Positions 1 through 4,700 of a stretch of DNA of 7,495 nucleotides are shown piece by piece. The stretch's first letter is position 1, and the number at the start of each line of letters is the position of its first letter. Source of the DNA: an uncultured Bacteriovorax sp. (lineage in GTDB: Bacteria; Bdellovibrionota; Bacteriovoracia; Bacteriovoracales; Bacteriovoracaceae); assembly GCA_946482295.1 (NCBI GenBank), contig CAMLRB010000173.1:1-7495 (forward strand), given 5' to 3'. The notes below the pieces were generated by a model. The model worked only from the letters and a program-made list of their open reading frames with translations. It did no database searches and had not been told where the DNA came from. The position numbers and the translations under genes are program-made.

Positions 1-200
1 AAGATTACAAACCTCGTAAATATAATCGTCATCAACAGATGATTCTAGCGAGTGGAGCTTGGATTGAAGGTTCGTATACAGATTACGCACTACTGATGCC
101 AGAAAACATGGGGCAGCAGAATCGTTTTGAGGCCATTGTACGCTCTTTGAACGATCAAGGTGGTCAATATGTTAGATTGGAATGCGAACTCTTAAATTAG
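1..200 (+). CDS. 3' end of an unidentified protein gene (partial, 65 codons visible)
   Basis: An open frame runs in from the left edge (first full codon at position 3) and stops at TAG 198-200. The visible 65 residues end in ECELLN and mix charged, aromatic and aliphatic residues with no transmembrane segment; the pattern (GAWIEGSYTDYALL, then RFEAIVRSL, then YVRLECEL) suggests alternating beta strands of a small soluble domain. I do not recognise the family; a PilZ-like or other small beta fold is possible but no diagnostic motif is visible. The gene is tail to tail with mtaB: only one base separates the two stop codons, so its transcript must run into antisense mtaB sequence, where a strong hairpin lies 13 nt after the stop. 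Confidence 0.6.
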   Translation, partial: DYKPRKYNRHQQMILASGAWIEGSYTDYALLMPENMGQQNRFEAIVRSLNDQGGQYVRLECELLN

Positions 201-201
201 G

Positions 202-1515
202 CTATTGGATCAGTTCTCCGACAAGTTTACCGTTACGGAAGCTTGTCAGGAGAACAACGCGCTCTGTATTTGAAAGATCTTGATCCGTTTCCACCGCCAC
301 TCTTAAAAAGTTCGATGAATACCCTTCAAAGTGTCCTTCTTTATTTCTTTTCTCAAAAAGTACTTTTGTTCGTTTTCCGATTTGATCTTCAGAGAATAGA
401 TTAAGTTTCGCATCACCAAACATAATGAGAGAGCGAACGCGGTCTTTTTTAACGGCCGAATGAATTTGGTTATCCATTTTCGCTGCCGTTGTATTTTTTC
501 TTTTTGAATAAGGGAAAACGTGGAAGTGAGTGATCGGAAGCTCTTTTAAAAGATTAAACGTATTATCAAACTGTTCCTGAGTTTCCCCTGGAAATCCCGT
601 AATAATGTCTGCGCCAATTCCCGCATTCGGGAAAGCGGCCATGATTTTTCCGATGATTCTTTTGTAGTCGGTCACAGTATATTTTCTTCTCATTGCTGAG
701 AGAATGCCGTCGTCACCACTTTGAAGAGGGACGTGGAAATGATCCTGCACTTTTGGTGAAGACTTTAGCACTTCAATCAATTCATCGGTAATTGTATTCG
801 GTTCTACTGATGACAATCTAAATCTCTCTAGACCATCTAGCTCTAATAGTTTTGCAACTAGGTCGTGCAGCTTTTCACCTGAGGCCATTTCATATTCACC
901 GATATTTACACCAGTGAGAACGATTTCTTTGAAACCGTTAGCGATAAGTTTTTTGGCTTCTTCTACAGCATCAGCAACAGAGATTGCTCGGCTGCGTCCG
1001 CGAGCGAACGGTATAATACAAAAAGAACAAACGTAATTACATCCATCTTGAATTTTTAAGAAGGCGCGAGTGTGTGAGTCAGCAGTCGTTGTTGCTGCTC
1101 CAAAAAACTCCCACGATTTATCAACGTGAACTTGATTTGTTTCTTCTTCATCAAGATAGTCGAACACTTTATATTTTTCTGAATTCCCAAGAACCAAATC
1201 TACACCTTGCATTCCTGCAATACGTGCGGGCTCCATCTGAGCGTAACAGCCAGCAACGACAATTTTTCCTTCTGGAGAAGATGTGTGAGCCTTGCGAATA
1301 AGATTTCTGCATGTCGAATCTGCAGCGTCAGTCACTGTACATGTATTAATAAAGACAACGTCAGCGCTTTCACCGAATTCAACGATGTCATAACCGCGAT
1401 CTTTAAAGCCTTGCGCGATTGATCCTGTCTCTGCCGAATTTAATCGACAGCCGAGAGTATGAAGAGCGACCTTTTTGTTGGTCTGCTCAATAGATTTTCC
1501 TGAGTCTAATGTCAT
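202..1515 (-). CDS. mtaB: tRNA (N6-threonylcarbamoyladenosine(37)-C2)-methylthiotransferase MtaB
   Basis: A radical SAM methylthiotransferase, which in the MtaB family converts t6A37 to ms2t6A37 in ANN-decoding tRNAs in the cytoplasm. Numbered from the ATG at 1515 (437 aa), the N-terminal UPF0004 domain has three cluster cysteines, C23 (HTLGC), C59 (NTCTV) and C90 (GCYAQ). The radical SAM cluster is C159-x3-C163-x2-C166 in DGCNYVCSFC, followed by RGRSR. The last 60 residues look like a TRAM-type RNA-binding domain. HTLGCRLN and PFARGRSR favour MtaB over MiaB or RimO. Start choice: ATG 1515 lies 15 residues before the conserved KVALHTLGC and has GAGAGGA 14 nt upstream, rather far. ATG 1581 (459 aa) is a real alternative without a Shine-Dalgarno. 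TTG 1608 is unlikely because it sits on the divergent tRNA promoter. One of its substrate classes, tRNA-Lys(TTT), is encoded next door. Confidence 0.93.
   Translation of the reverse strand: MTLDSGKSIEQTNKKVALHTLGCRLNSAETGSIAQGFKDRGYDIVEFGESADVVFINTCTVTDAADSTCRNLIRKAHTSSPEGKIVVAGCYAQMEPARIAGMQGVDLVLGNSEKYKVFDYLDEEETNQVHVDKSWEFFGAATTTADSHTRAFLKIQDGCNYVCSFCIIPFARGRSRAISVADAVEEAKKLIANGFKEIVLTGVNIGEYEMASGEKLHDLVAKLLELDGLERFRLSSVEPNTITDELIEVLKSSPKVQDHFHVPLQSGDDGILSAMRRKYTVTDYKRIIGKIMAAFPNAGIGADIITGFPGETQEQFDNTFNLLKELPITHFHVFPYSKRKNTTAAKMDNQIHSAVKKDRVRSLIMFGDAKLNLFSEDQIGKRTKVLFEKRNKEGHFEGYSSNFLRVAVETDQDLSNTERVVLLTSFRNGKLVGELIQ
213..255 (+). other. Long near-perfect hairpin at the convergent gene junction
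   Basis: Bases 213-225 pair with 242-255 (13 bp with a single bulged A at 248). The stem continues as TTT 226-228 with 239-241 (one T-G wobble) and CCG 230-232 with 236-238 around a TTA loop, with a bulged A at 229. That is 19 base pairs in 43 nt. It starts 13 nt after the stop of the plus-strand gene and lies within the last codons of mtaB on the other strand. There is no T-run on either side, so it is not a classical intrinsic terminator. A 3'-end protecting or Rho-associated structure for the plus-strand transcript is an inference. Confidence 0.6.
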
Positions 1516-1601
1516 AGAGCGAACATTAGTCCTCTCACCATTGGAATTCAAGCCATATAAAACTTTGAGAAAACTTTTCATGATTTTTTTTGAAATAACG
1601 T

Positions 1602-1630
1602 TTGACAAAAAAGCGCAGGAACTCTATTTT
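1602..1630 (+). promoter_or_regulatory. Sigma-70-type promoter of the tRNA-Lys/tRNA-Glu unit
   Basis: A perfect -35 TTGACA (1602-1607), a 17-bp spacer and a -10 TATTTT (1625-1630) place the start of transcription near 1637, about 18 nt before the tRNA-Lys 5' end. The promoter points away from mtaB and overlaps the theoretical TTG start of that frame at 1608, which argues for a start of mtaB further downstream. Confidence 0.85.
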
Positions 1631-1654
1631 TAATCTCACTTTCGAAACAAGTTT

Positions 1655-1731
1655 GGTCTCGTAGCTCAGTTGGTTAGAGCATCTCCCTTTTAAGGAGAGG
1701 GTCCTGCGTTCGAGTCGCAGCGAGATCACCA
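1655..1731 (+). tRNA. tRNA-Lys (anticodon TTT)
   Basis: A complete cloverleaf of 77 nt including encoded CCA. The acceptor stem GGTCTCG pairs with CGAGATC (one G-T wobble). The D arm contains TAGCTCAGTTGGTTAGAGC, and the anticodon stem TCTCC/GGAGA encloses CTTTTAA, giving TTT. The T arm is CTGCG-TTCGAGT-CGCAG. The discriminator A is followed by CCA. It is the first gene of a two-tRNA transcript, 35 nt before tRNA-Glu. Confidence 0.97.
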
Positions 1732-1766
1732 TTCGAAGTACTTATAGACGTTAGCAGCTGGTTTAT

Positions 1767-1844
1767 GCACCCATCGTCTAGCCCGGTCTAGGACATCGCC
1801 TTTTCACGGCGGTAACCGGGGTTCGAATCCCCGTGGGTGTACCA
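1767..1844 (+). tRNA. tRNA-Glu (anticodon TTC)
   Basis: A complete cloverleaf of 78 nt with encoded CCA. The acceptor stem GCACCCA pairs with TGGGTGT, so the terminal pair is an unusual G1-U72 wobble. The D-arm region is CGTCTAGCCCGGTCTAGGAC. The anticodon stem TCGCC/GGCGG (one wobble) encloses TTTTCAC, giving TTC. The T arm is CGGGG-TTCGAAT-CCCCG. Its T-loop, CCA and terminator region is the reference for three degenerate copies downstream, which makes its 3' end the likely insertion target of the neighbouring modules. Confidence 0.97.
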
Positions 1845-1850
1845 AGTTTT

Positions 1851-1884
1851 AAAAAAAGCCTCGATTTAATCGGGGCTTTTTTTT
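1851..1884 (+). terminator. Bidirectional intrinsic terminator of the tRNA unit (repeat copy R0)
   Basis: The stem GCCTCGAT (1858-1865) pairs with ATCGGGGC (1869-1876), with one T-G wobble and a TTA loop. Seven As on the left and eight Ts on the right extend it, so it can work in both directions. It begins 7 nt after the CCA of tRNA-Glu. The same hairpin recurs at 3063-3095, 4204-4236 and 4741-4774. Confidence 0.93.
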
Positions 1885-1965
1885 GCCCAAAATCCAAATT
1901 CACCAATCGCCATTAAACCAAAAAATCTAGAAACCACCATCATTTAAATGAGTTTTCCGATCTAA

Positions 1966-2026
1966 TTCGATATTTATCGAAATAGTTTTTGACATTTAAT
2001 TTTGATTCGATCAATATCGAATCAAA
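1966..2026 (+). promoter_or_regulatory. Promoter with two matching palindromic operators for module 1
   Basis: A perfect -35 TTGACA (1989-1994) is followed after 17 bp by a weak -10 (CAATAT, 2012-2017). Two palindromes of the same 6-4-6 design flank the -35. O1 at 1966-1981 is TTCGAT-ATTT-ATCGAA. O2 at 2001-2026 contains TTCGAT-CAAT-ATCGAA and extends to perfect 11-bp arms (TTTGATTCGAT and its complement). Their centres are 40 bp apart, about four helical turns. O2 covers the -10, so a bound dimer would block transcription. The likely ligand is the ArsR-type protein encoded second in the operon; that is inference from position and symmetry. Confidence 0.7.
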
Positions 2027-2040
2027 TAATGGAGGACGTT

Positions 2041-2430
2041 ATGTTTGATATAGAAATTTTTAAAAATAAGACCAAAGAACTTCAAGATAATATGAAAATA
2101 GCATTGCGAGGTAAATTAGATGAAAAAATTGAAAAGAAAATAATTGATGAACTTTCAGAAATTTACTTTGTTATGGCGGACAAATATTTCAGTGGCGTTC
2201 AATCAGGTAGTCAGTCTCCTGCCCTACGAAGAGTTGCAAAACACCCAGAGGGAGAACGTGTTTATTATGCATTGGTAGAGCTTCTAGAAAAAATGGAACT
2301 TGATTTCTCTCAAAAATTCGCGATGGATGTAAAGCATGACGTAGAAAAGGACATTGAAGTTGGAAAAATCAAAATCTCTTTCCTAGATGGCATACGTCGT
2401 GGATTAAATTTTACGAAGCAGGGCCAATGA
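2041..2430 (+). CDS. Unrecognised 129-aa soluble, helix-rich protein, first gene of an autoregulated-looking pair
   Basis: The start is ATG 2041, which has GGAGG at 2031-2035 with 5-nt spacing; an in-frame ATG at 2002 has no such site and lies inside the operator. The protein is strongly charged (many K, E, D) with long amphipathic helices: roughly 3-30, 32-55, a GSQSP turn near 76-81, 90-120. There is no signal peptide, membrane segment or visible catalytic motif, and I do not recognise a family. Its stop overlaps the start of the ArsR-type regulator by ATGA (2427-2430), so the two are translationally coupled and presumably made in fixed proportion. The two-gene layout with an operator in front recalls toxin-antitoxin or sensor-regulator pairs, but no toxin fold is recognisable and no function is assigned. 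Confidence 0.8.
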   Translation: MFDIEIFKNKTKELQDNMKIALRGKLDEKIEKKIIDELSEIYFVMADKYFSGVQSGSQSPALRRVAKHPEGERVYYALVELLEKMELDFSQKFAMDVKHDVEKDIEVGKIKISFLDGIRRGLNFTKQGQ

Positions 2431-2966
2431 AAAATCTAATGATACTAAAAGCACTCGCTGATGAATCTAGGTTAGATATTTTTAAACTTCTATTAGATCG
2501 AGATGCTTATATTGAAGTTATTTCTGAAAGACTAAAACTCTCGCCTTCGACAGTTTCATTCCATGTGAAGAAACTTTGCGATGCGGGATTGGTTACCTCG
2601 CGAAAAGATCAATATTATACAATTTATTCAGCAGTACCAAGCATGGCGGAGTTGCGAATAAAGGATCTCACTCTCAGCTCACGCTCAACTCTTCAAGAAC
2701 AGAATAAAGTTGAACAAGACTATAAAGAGAAAGTTCTAAAAAGCTTTTTTAAATACGGACGCCTGGTAAAAATTCCTGTTCAAAAACAGAAGCGCCAGTG
2801 GGTTATGGAAAAAATTGCAAGTAGCTTTCTTCAGAATAAAAACTATTCGGTTAATACGGCAACAAAATTATTATCCGAAATTTATGAAGACACTGGATTA
2901 CTTTTAAAAGAACTTCAAAGCTGTGGGTACTTAGTTTTTGACAATGGCGTCATTAGAAGAAAATAA
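2427..2966 (+). CDS. ArsR-family HTH regulator with DUF2087-like C-terminal domain
   Basis: A 179-aa predicted DNA-binding protein. Residues 1-70 form an ArsR-type winged helix: KALADESRLDIFKLLL opens the domain, LSPSTVSFHVKKLCDAGLV (about 38-56) is the helix-turn-helix with recognition helix, and RKDQYYTIYSAV is the wing. Residues about 105-175 match the DUF2087 pattern (FFKYGRLVKIPVQKQKRQWVM, then a segment ending in YEDTGLLLKELQSCGYLVFDNG), an arrangement known from many small regulators of undetermined ligand. No cysteine or histidine metal site typical of ArsR/SmtB is evident, so metal sensing is unlikely. It is coupled by ATGA overlap to the preceding gene. The two palindromes at 1966-2026 are its most likely binding sites. 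Transcription ends at the hairpin at 3063-3095. Confidence 0.88.
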   Translation: MKNLMILKALADESRLDIFKLLLDRDAYIEVISERLKLSPSTVSFHVKKLCDAGLVTSRKDQYYTIYSAVPSMAELRIKDLTLSSRSTLQEQNKVEQDYKEKVLKSFFKYGRLVKIPVQKQKRQWVMEKIASSFLQNKNYSVNTATKLLSEIYEDTGLLLKELQSCGYLVFDNGVIRRK

Positions 2967-3023
2967 TCGTGAAAGCTGCATGAATTCACATTATCAGTTA
3001 GTTATTGGCCAGATTAAGAATTG

Positions 3024-3107
3024 CAGTTCGAAAATCGTCCACAAATGGGTACCAATTTAAAGAAAAAGCCTCGATTTATTCGGGGCTTTTTTTTTGCCAA
3101 AAATTCA
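3024..3107 (+). repeat. Degenerate tRNA-Glu 3'-end plus terminator copy (R1)
   Basis: The copy contains GTTCGAA (3026), then GGGTACCA (3047-3054), an A/T-rich linker, the GCCTCGA/TCGGGGC hairpin and a tail GCCAAAAATTC. These are in the same order as in the tRNA-Glu gene and its terminator (1821-1895). The T stem is not preserved, and GTTCGAA-to-CCA is 29 nt instead of 24, so this is not a functional tRNA. It shares 17 bases, CAGTTCGAAAATCGTCC, with R2. Confidence 0.75.
3063..3095 (+). terminator. Bidirectional intrinsic terminator between modules 1 and 2 (in R1)
   Basis: GCCTCGA (3068-3074) pairs with TCGGGGC (3080-3086) around a TTTAT loop, with five As before and nine Ts after. It lies between convergent genes and can end both the regulator transcript (plus) and the membrane-protein/toxin-antitoxin transcript (minus). 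Its loop is closest to that of the tRNA terminator. Confidence 0.9.
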
Positions 3108-3117
3108 AAGAAAAAAT

Positions 3118-3471
3118 TTAATTAAAGCACAATCTAACTAATGCTGCCCCGGTAACAACCAAACCAATTTCATAAGAACATCCAATAAGAAAATCCTTTA
3201 AGCTCCAAATTTTGTCTTTATAAATATACTTAATATCGATCCATGCTTGTAAAGGGATTGTTAGAATTAAAACTCCATTGATAATAGCAAAGCTCGTGAT
3301 TGAAATATGAATACTTTTATAACCTAAAAATAGGCCAGCTCCGAAACAAATTGCAGTCCATACAGGTAGCGGCAGAATCGTTTTAACTTCAGATTCTCTA
3401 ATTTTATTTTTTAATCTCTTAAGAGAAATCAAAAATAGAAATAAACCTATAATCAGAATTACAATGCTCAC
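3118..3471 (-). CDS. Small four-helix membrane protein, third gene of a toxin-antitoxin operon
   Basis: 117 aa starting at GTG 3471, which overlaps the toxin stop as GTGA (3468-3471); this overlap decides the start. Hydrophobic segments lie at about residues 2-17, 35-50, 54-76 and 91-114. Short basic (KRLKNKIR, 18-25) and charged (KYIYKDK) loops indicate an inner-membrane protein. There is no recognisable family motif and no signal peptide other than the first helix. Coupling to the toxin means both are produced together. This may be a passenger carried with the toxin-antitoxin pair or a third component at the membrane; the sequence does not decide. It ends 23 nt from the bidirectional terminator. 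Confidence 0.75.
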   Translation of the reverse strand: MSIVILIIGLFLFLISLKRLKNKIRESEVKTILPLPVWTAICFGAGLFLGYKSIHISITSFAIINGVLILTIPLQAWIDIKYIYKDKIWSLKDFLIGCSYEIGLVVTGAALVRLCFN

Positions 3472-3779
3472 GCTATCTCTTTGTCTGTTAAGCGCCGAGA
3501 ACTCATTTTAGTACCTCGAACTTGAACGTACACGATATAGAGATTTCTATCTTTTGGATTTTCACAATAATAAATTGAATTGCCTTCTATAACTAGTTTT
3601 GAAAAAAGTGGGTTACTCTCAAGAATCATCCCAGCAAGAGGGTTAGCTGTTAGAACAGACTCGACTTGATCTATAAGTTCATTGACCTGATTAATCGCTA
3701 AATCAACATTGAAATTTTTAGCAATATGCTCCCGAATCAAATCGAGATCATCTTCTGACTTAGGAGTCCATTTAACCAT
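3468..3779 (-). CDS. RelE/ParE-superfamily toxin of a type II toxin-antitoxin system
   Basis: 103 aa, the usual size for the family. The start VKWTPKSEDDLDLIREHIAKNF is the classic ParE/RelE opening: a beta strand with W, P and a run of acidic residues, then helix 1. Helix 2 follows at about 29-50 and a PLAGMILESN turn at about 47-56. Strands run through KLVIEGNSIYYCEN and LYIVYVQVRGTKM, ending in SSRR. Known relatives either cleave ribosome-bound mRNA (RelE) or poison gyrase (ParE); the W-P-D-L pattern leans to ParE, but activity cannot be told from the sequence. The gene overlaps the antitoxin end by 8 nt (3772-3779) and the membrane-protein start by 4 nt, so all three are translationally coupled. 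Confidence 0.85.
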   Translation of the reverse strand: MVKWTPKSEDDLDLIREHIAKNFNVDLAINQVNELIDQVESVLTANPLAGMILESNPLFSKLVIEGNSIYYCENPKDRNLYIVYVQVRGTKMSSRRLTDKEIA

Positions 3780-4056
3780 ATTTTTCTCTAAGCTTTTTTT
3801 CCTTCTCTTTCATTTTATTCTTAAGCTCTTTTGAAGAGATACCTTCTCCTCGCATGGCCTGAGCATAACCAATCGCTAAATTTTTATGAAGTTCTATTTC
3901 CTGCTCCATCTCTTCAATTTTCGAAAGTGAAACTAGTGCCACCGCATTTCCATTTTTATGTGTGACAATTTGAAAGTCTCCATTCAAAACTTCATCAAAG
4001 GTTTCAAATAAAGAGCTTCTTAATTCAGTGATTGTTTTGCGTTTAGGTATTTTCAT
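3772..4056 (-). CDS. Phd/YefM-type antitoxin and autorepressor
   Basis: 94 aa from ATG 4056, chosen because GGAGG stands 5 nt upstream on the minus strand; the in-frame extension to 4095 would run across the promoter. The N-terminal half, KTITELRSSLFETFDEVLNG followed by FQIVTHKNGNAVALVSLSKIEEMEQ, is the Phd/YefM fold. In this fold the N-terminus dimerises and binds DNA, and the NGNAVALVS strand is characteristic. The C-terminal third is highly charged (KNKMKEKEKKLREKYG) and would be the intrinsically disordered part that neutralises the toxin. It is first in the operon, before the toxin, as expected. It likely represses its own promoter through the TGTACA sites at 4076-4094. Confidence 0.87.
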   Translation of the reverse strand: MKIPKRKTITELRSSLFETFDEVLNGDFQIVTHKNGNAVALVSLSKIEEMEQEIELHKNLAIGYAQAMRGEGISSKELKNKMKEKEKKLREKYG

Positions 4057-4075
4057 ATAATCCTCCACTAAGCAC

Positions 4076-4110
4076 ATGTACATCATAGCGTACACTGAGG
4101 AGAAAATCCA
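4076..4110 (-). promoter_or_regulatory. Toxin-antitoxin promoter with YefM-type operator
   Basis: On the minus strand a -10 TATGAT (4087 to 4082) has a weak -35 (TGGATT, 4110 to 4105) 17 bp upstream. A perfect palindrome ATGTACAT (4076-4083) and a second, imperfect site CGTACA (4089-4094) flank the -10, with centres 12 bp apart. Adjacent strong and weak TGTACA palindromes at 12-bp spacing are the known operator layout of yefM-yoeB, which supports autoregulation by the antitoxin. Confidence 0.72.
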
Positions 4111-4163
4111 GTGGATGCTTTCAACATAGTTAATGGGCTGAATTTACATAAATTCAAGGCAAG

Positions 4164-4252
4164 CAGTTCGAAAATCGTCCACAAAAGGGTATCAATTTTA
4201 AAGAAAAAGCCTCGACATCGTTCGGGGCTTTTTTTTGTCCAAAATTCTAAAA
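4164..4252 (+). repeat. Degenerate tRNA-Glu 3'-end plus terminator copy (R2)
   Basis: The copy contains CAGTTCGAAAATCGTCC (4164-4180, identical to R1), AGGGTATCA (4186-4194), an AATTTTAAAG linker, the terminator hairpin and GTCCAAAATTCTAAAA. GTTCGAA-to-CCA is 29 nt, as in R1 and R3. It lies between the divergent toxin-antitoxin promoter and the VOC gene, where it terminates no adjacent gene. Confidence 0.75.
4204..4236 (+). terminator. Intrinsic terminator hairpin between divergent genes (in R2)
   Basis: GCCTCGA (4209-4215) pairs with TCGGGGC (4222-4228) around a CATCGT loop, flanked by five As and eight Ts. It is structurally sound in both directions. However, the neighbouring transcripts start on either side of it and run away, so it can act only as an insulator or as a relic. 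Confidence 0.85.
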
Positions 4253-4315
4253 CTTTATTTATATTCTCATGCGTGATAATTCGAATTGCAAAACTAGAAT
4301 CTTCTTAGGAGAAAT

Positions 4316-4675
4316 ATGAATTTAAATCACGTGCACCTTGGAACAAAAAACCTTCCTGCTTTTTTAGATTTCTATAAGACTTACTTTGGATTCGAGAAGA
4401 AATTTGATCACGGGAAAGGTGCTTTCATCACTAACTCTAACAATTTTTTAATTGCCGTTGACCCCGTAGAAGAACTACCAATTTTTCCTGAATGGTATCA
4501 CTTAGGATTTTGCTTAGATAGCGAAGAAGAAGTTTTAAACATGTTCAAACTAATGAAAAGCTCTAACGTTAATGTCGTTAGAGAACTTATTGCTGAACCG
4601 GGAGAATTCGCCTCGTTTCACATCAAAGACCCAGATGGAAATAAGCTAGAGATTAGTTGGCATAATGAAAACTAA
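4316..4675 (+). CDS. VOC-superfamily (glyoxalase/bleomycin-resistance fold) protein
   Basis: 119 aa, the length of a single VOC domain of two beta-alpha-beta-beta-beta modules. The start is supported by AGGAG at 4307-4311. The first module opens with NLNHVHLGTKNLPAFLDFY and then YFGFE; the second opens with YHLGFCLDSEEEV and closes with HIKDPDGNKLEISW. DPDGN with a following Glu is the family hallmark. H5 or H7, H62 and E112 occupy the usual metal-ligand positions, so a metal-dependent activity (lyase, dioxygenase or thiol transferase) is possible. The substrate cannot be told; small resistance proteins of this type often detoxify electrophiles or antibiotics. It is the only gene of module 3, and its transcript ends at 4741-4774. 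Confidence 0.88.
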   Translation: MNLNHVHLGTKNLPAFLDFYKTYFGFEKKFDHGKGAFITNSNNFLIAVDPVEELPIFPEWYHLGFCLDSEEEVLNMFKLMKSSNVNVVRELIAEPGEFASFHIKDPDGNKLEISWHNEN

Positions 4676-4700
4676 GACTTAATTATAAAATTCAGACACA

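Noticed and set aside
1074..1422. Two plus-strand open frames antisense to mtaB
   Set aside because: mtaB coding is unambiguous here; the antisense frames have no ribosome binding site or recognisable motif.
1535..1732. Minus-strand open frame covering the tRNA-Lys gene and the mtaB start
   Set aside because: It overlaps a complete tRNA, its promoter and mtaB in another frame, and its translation resembles no protein.
3024..3054. Functional tRNA pseudogene or hidden tRNA in the repeat copies
   Set aside because: Only a T-loop-like motif and a CCA-like end remain, with wrong spacing and no T stem, D arm or anticodon arm.
4111..4308. Plus-strand open frame of 65 codons running through the R2 repeat
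   Set aside because: It reads straight through the terminator hairpin and the upstream region of the VOC gene, with no ribosome binding site.
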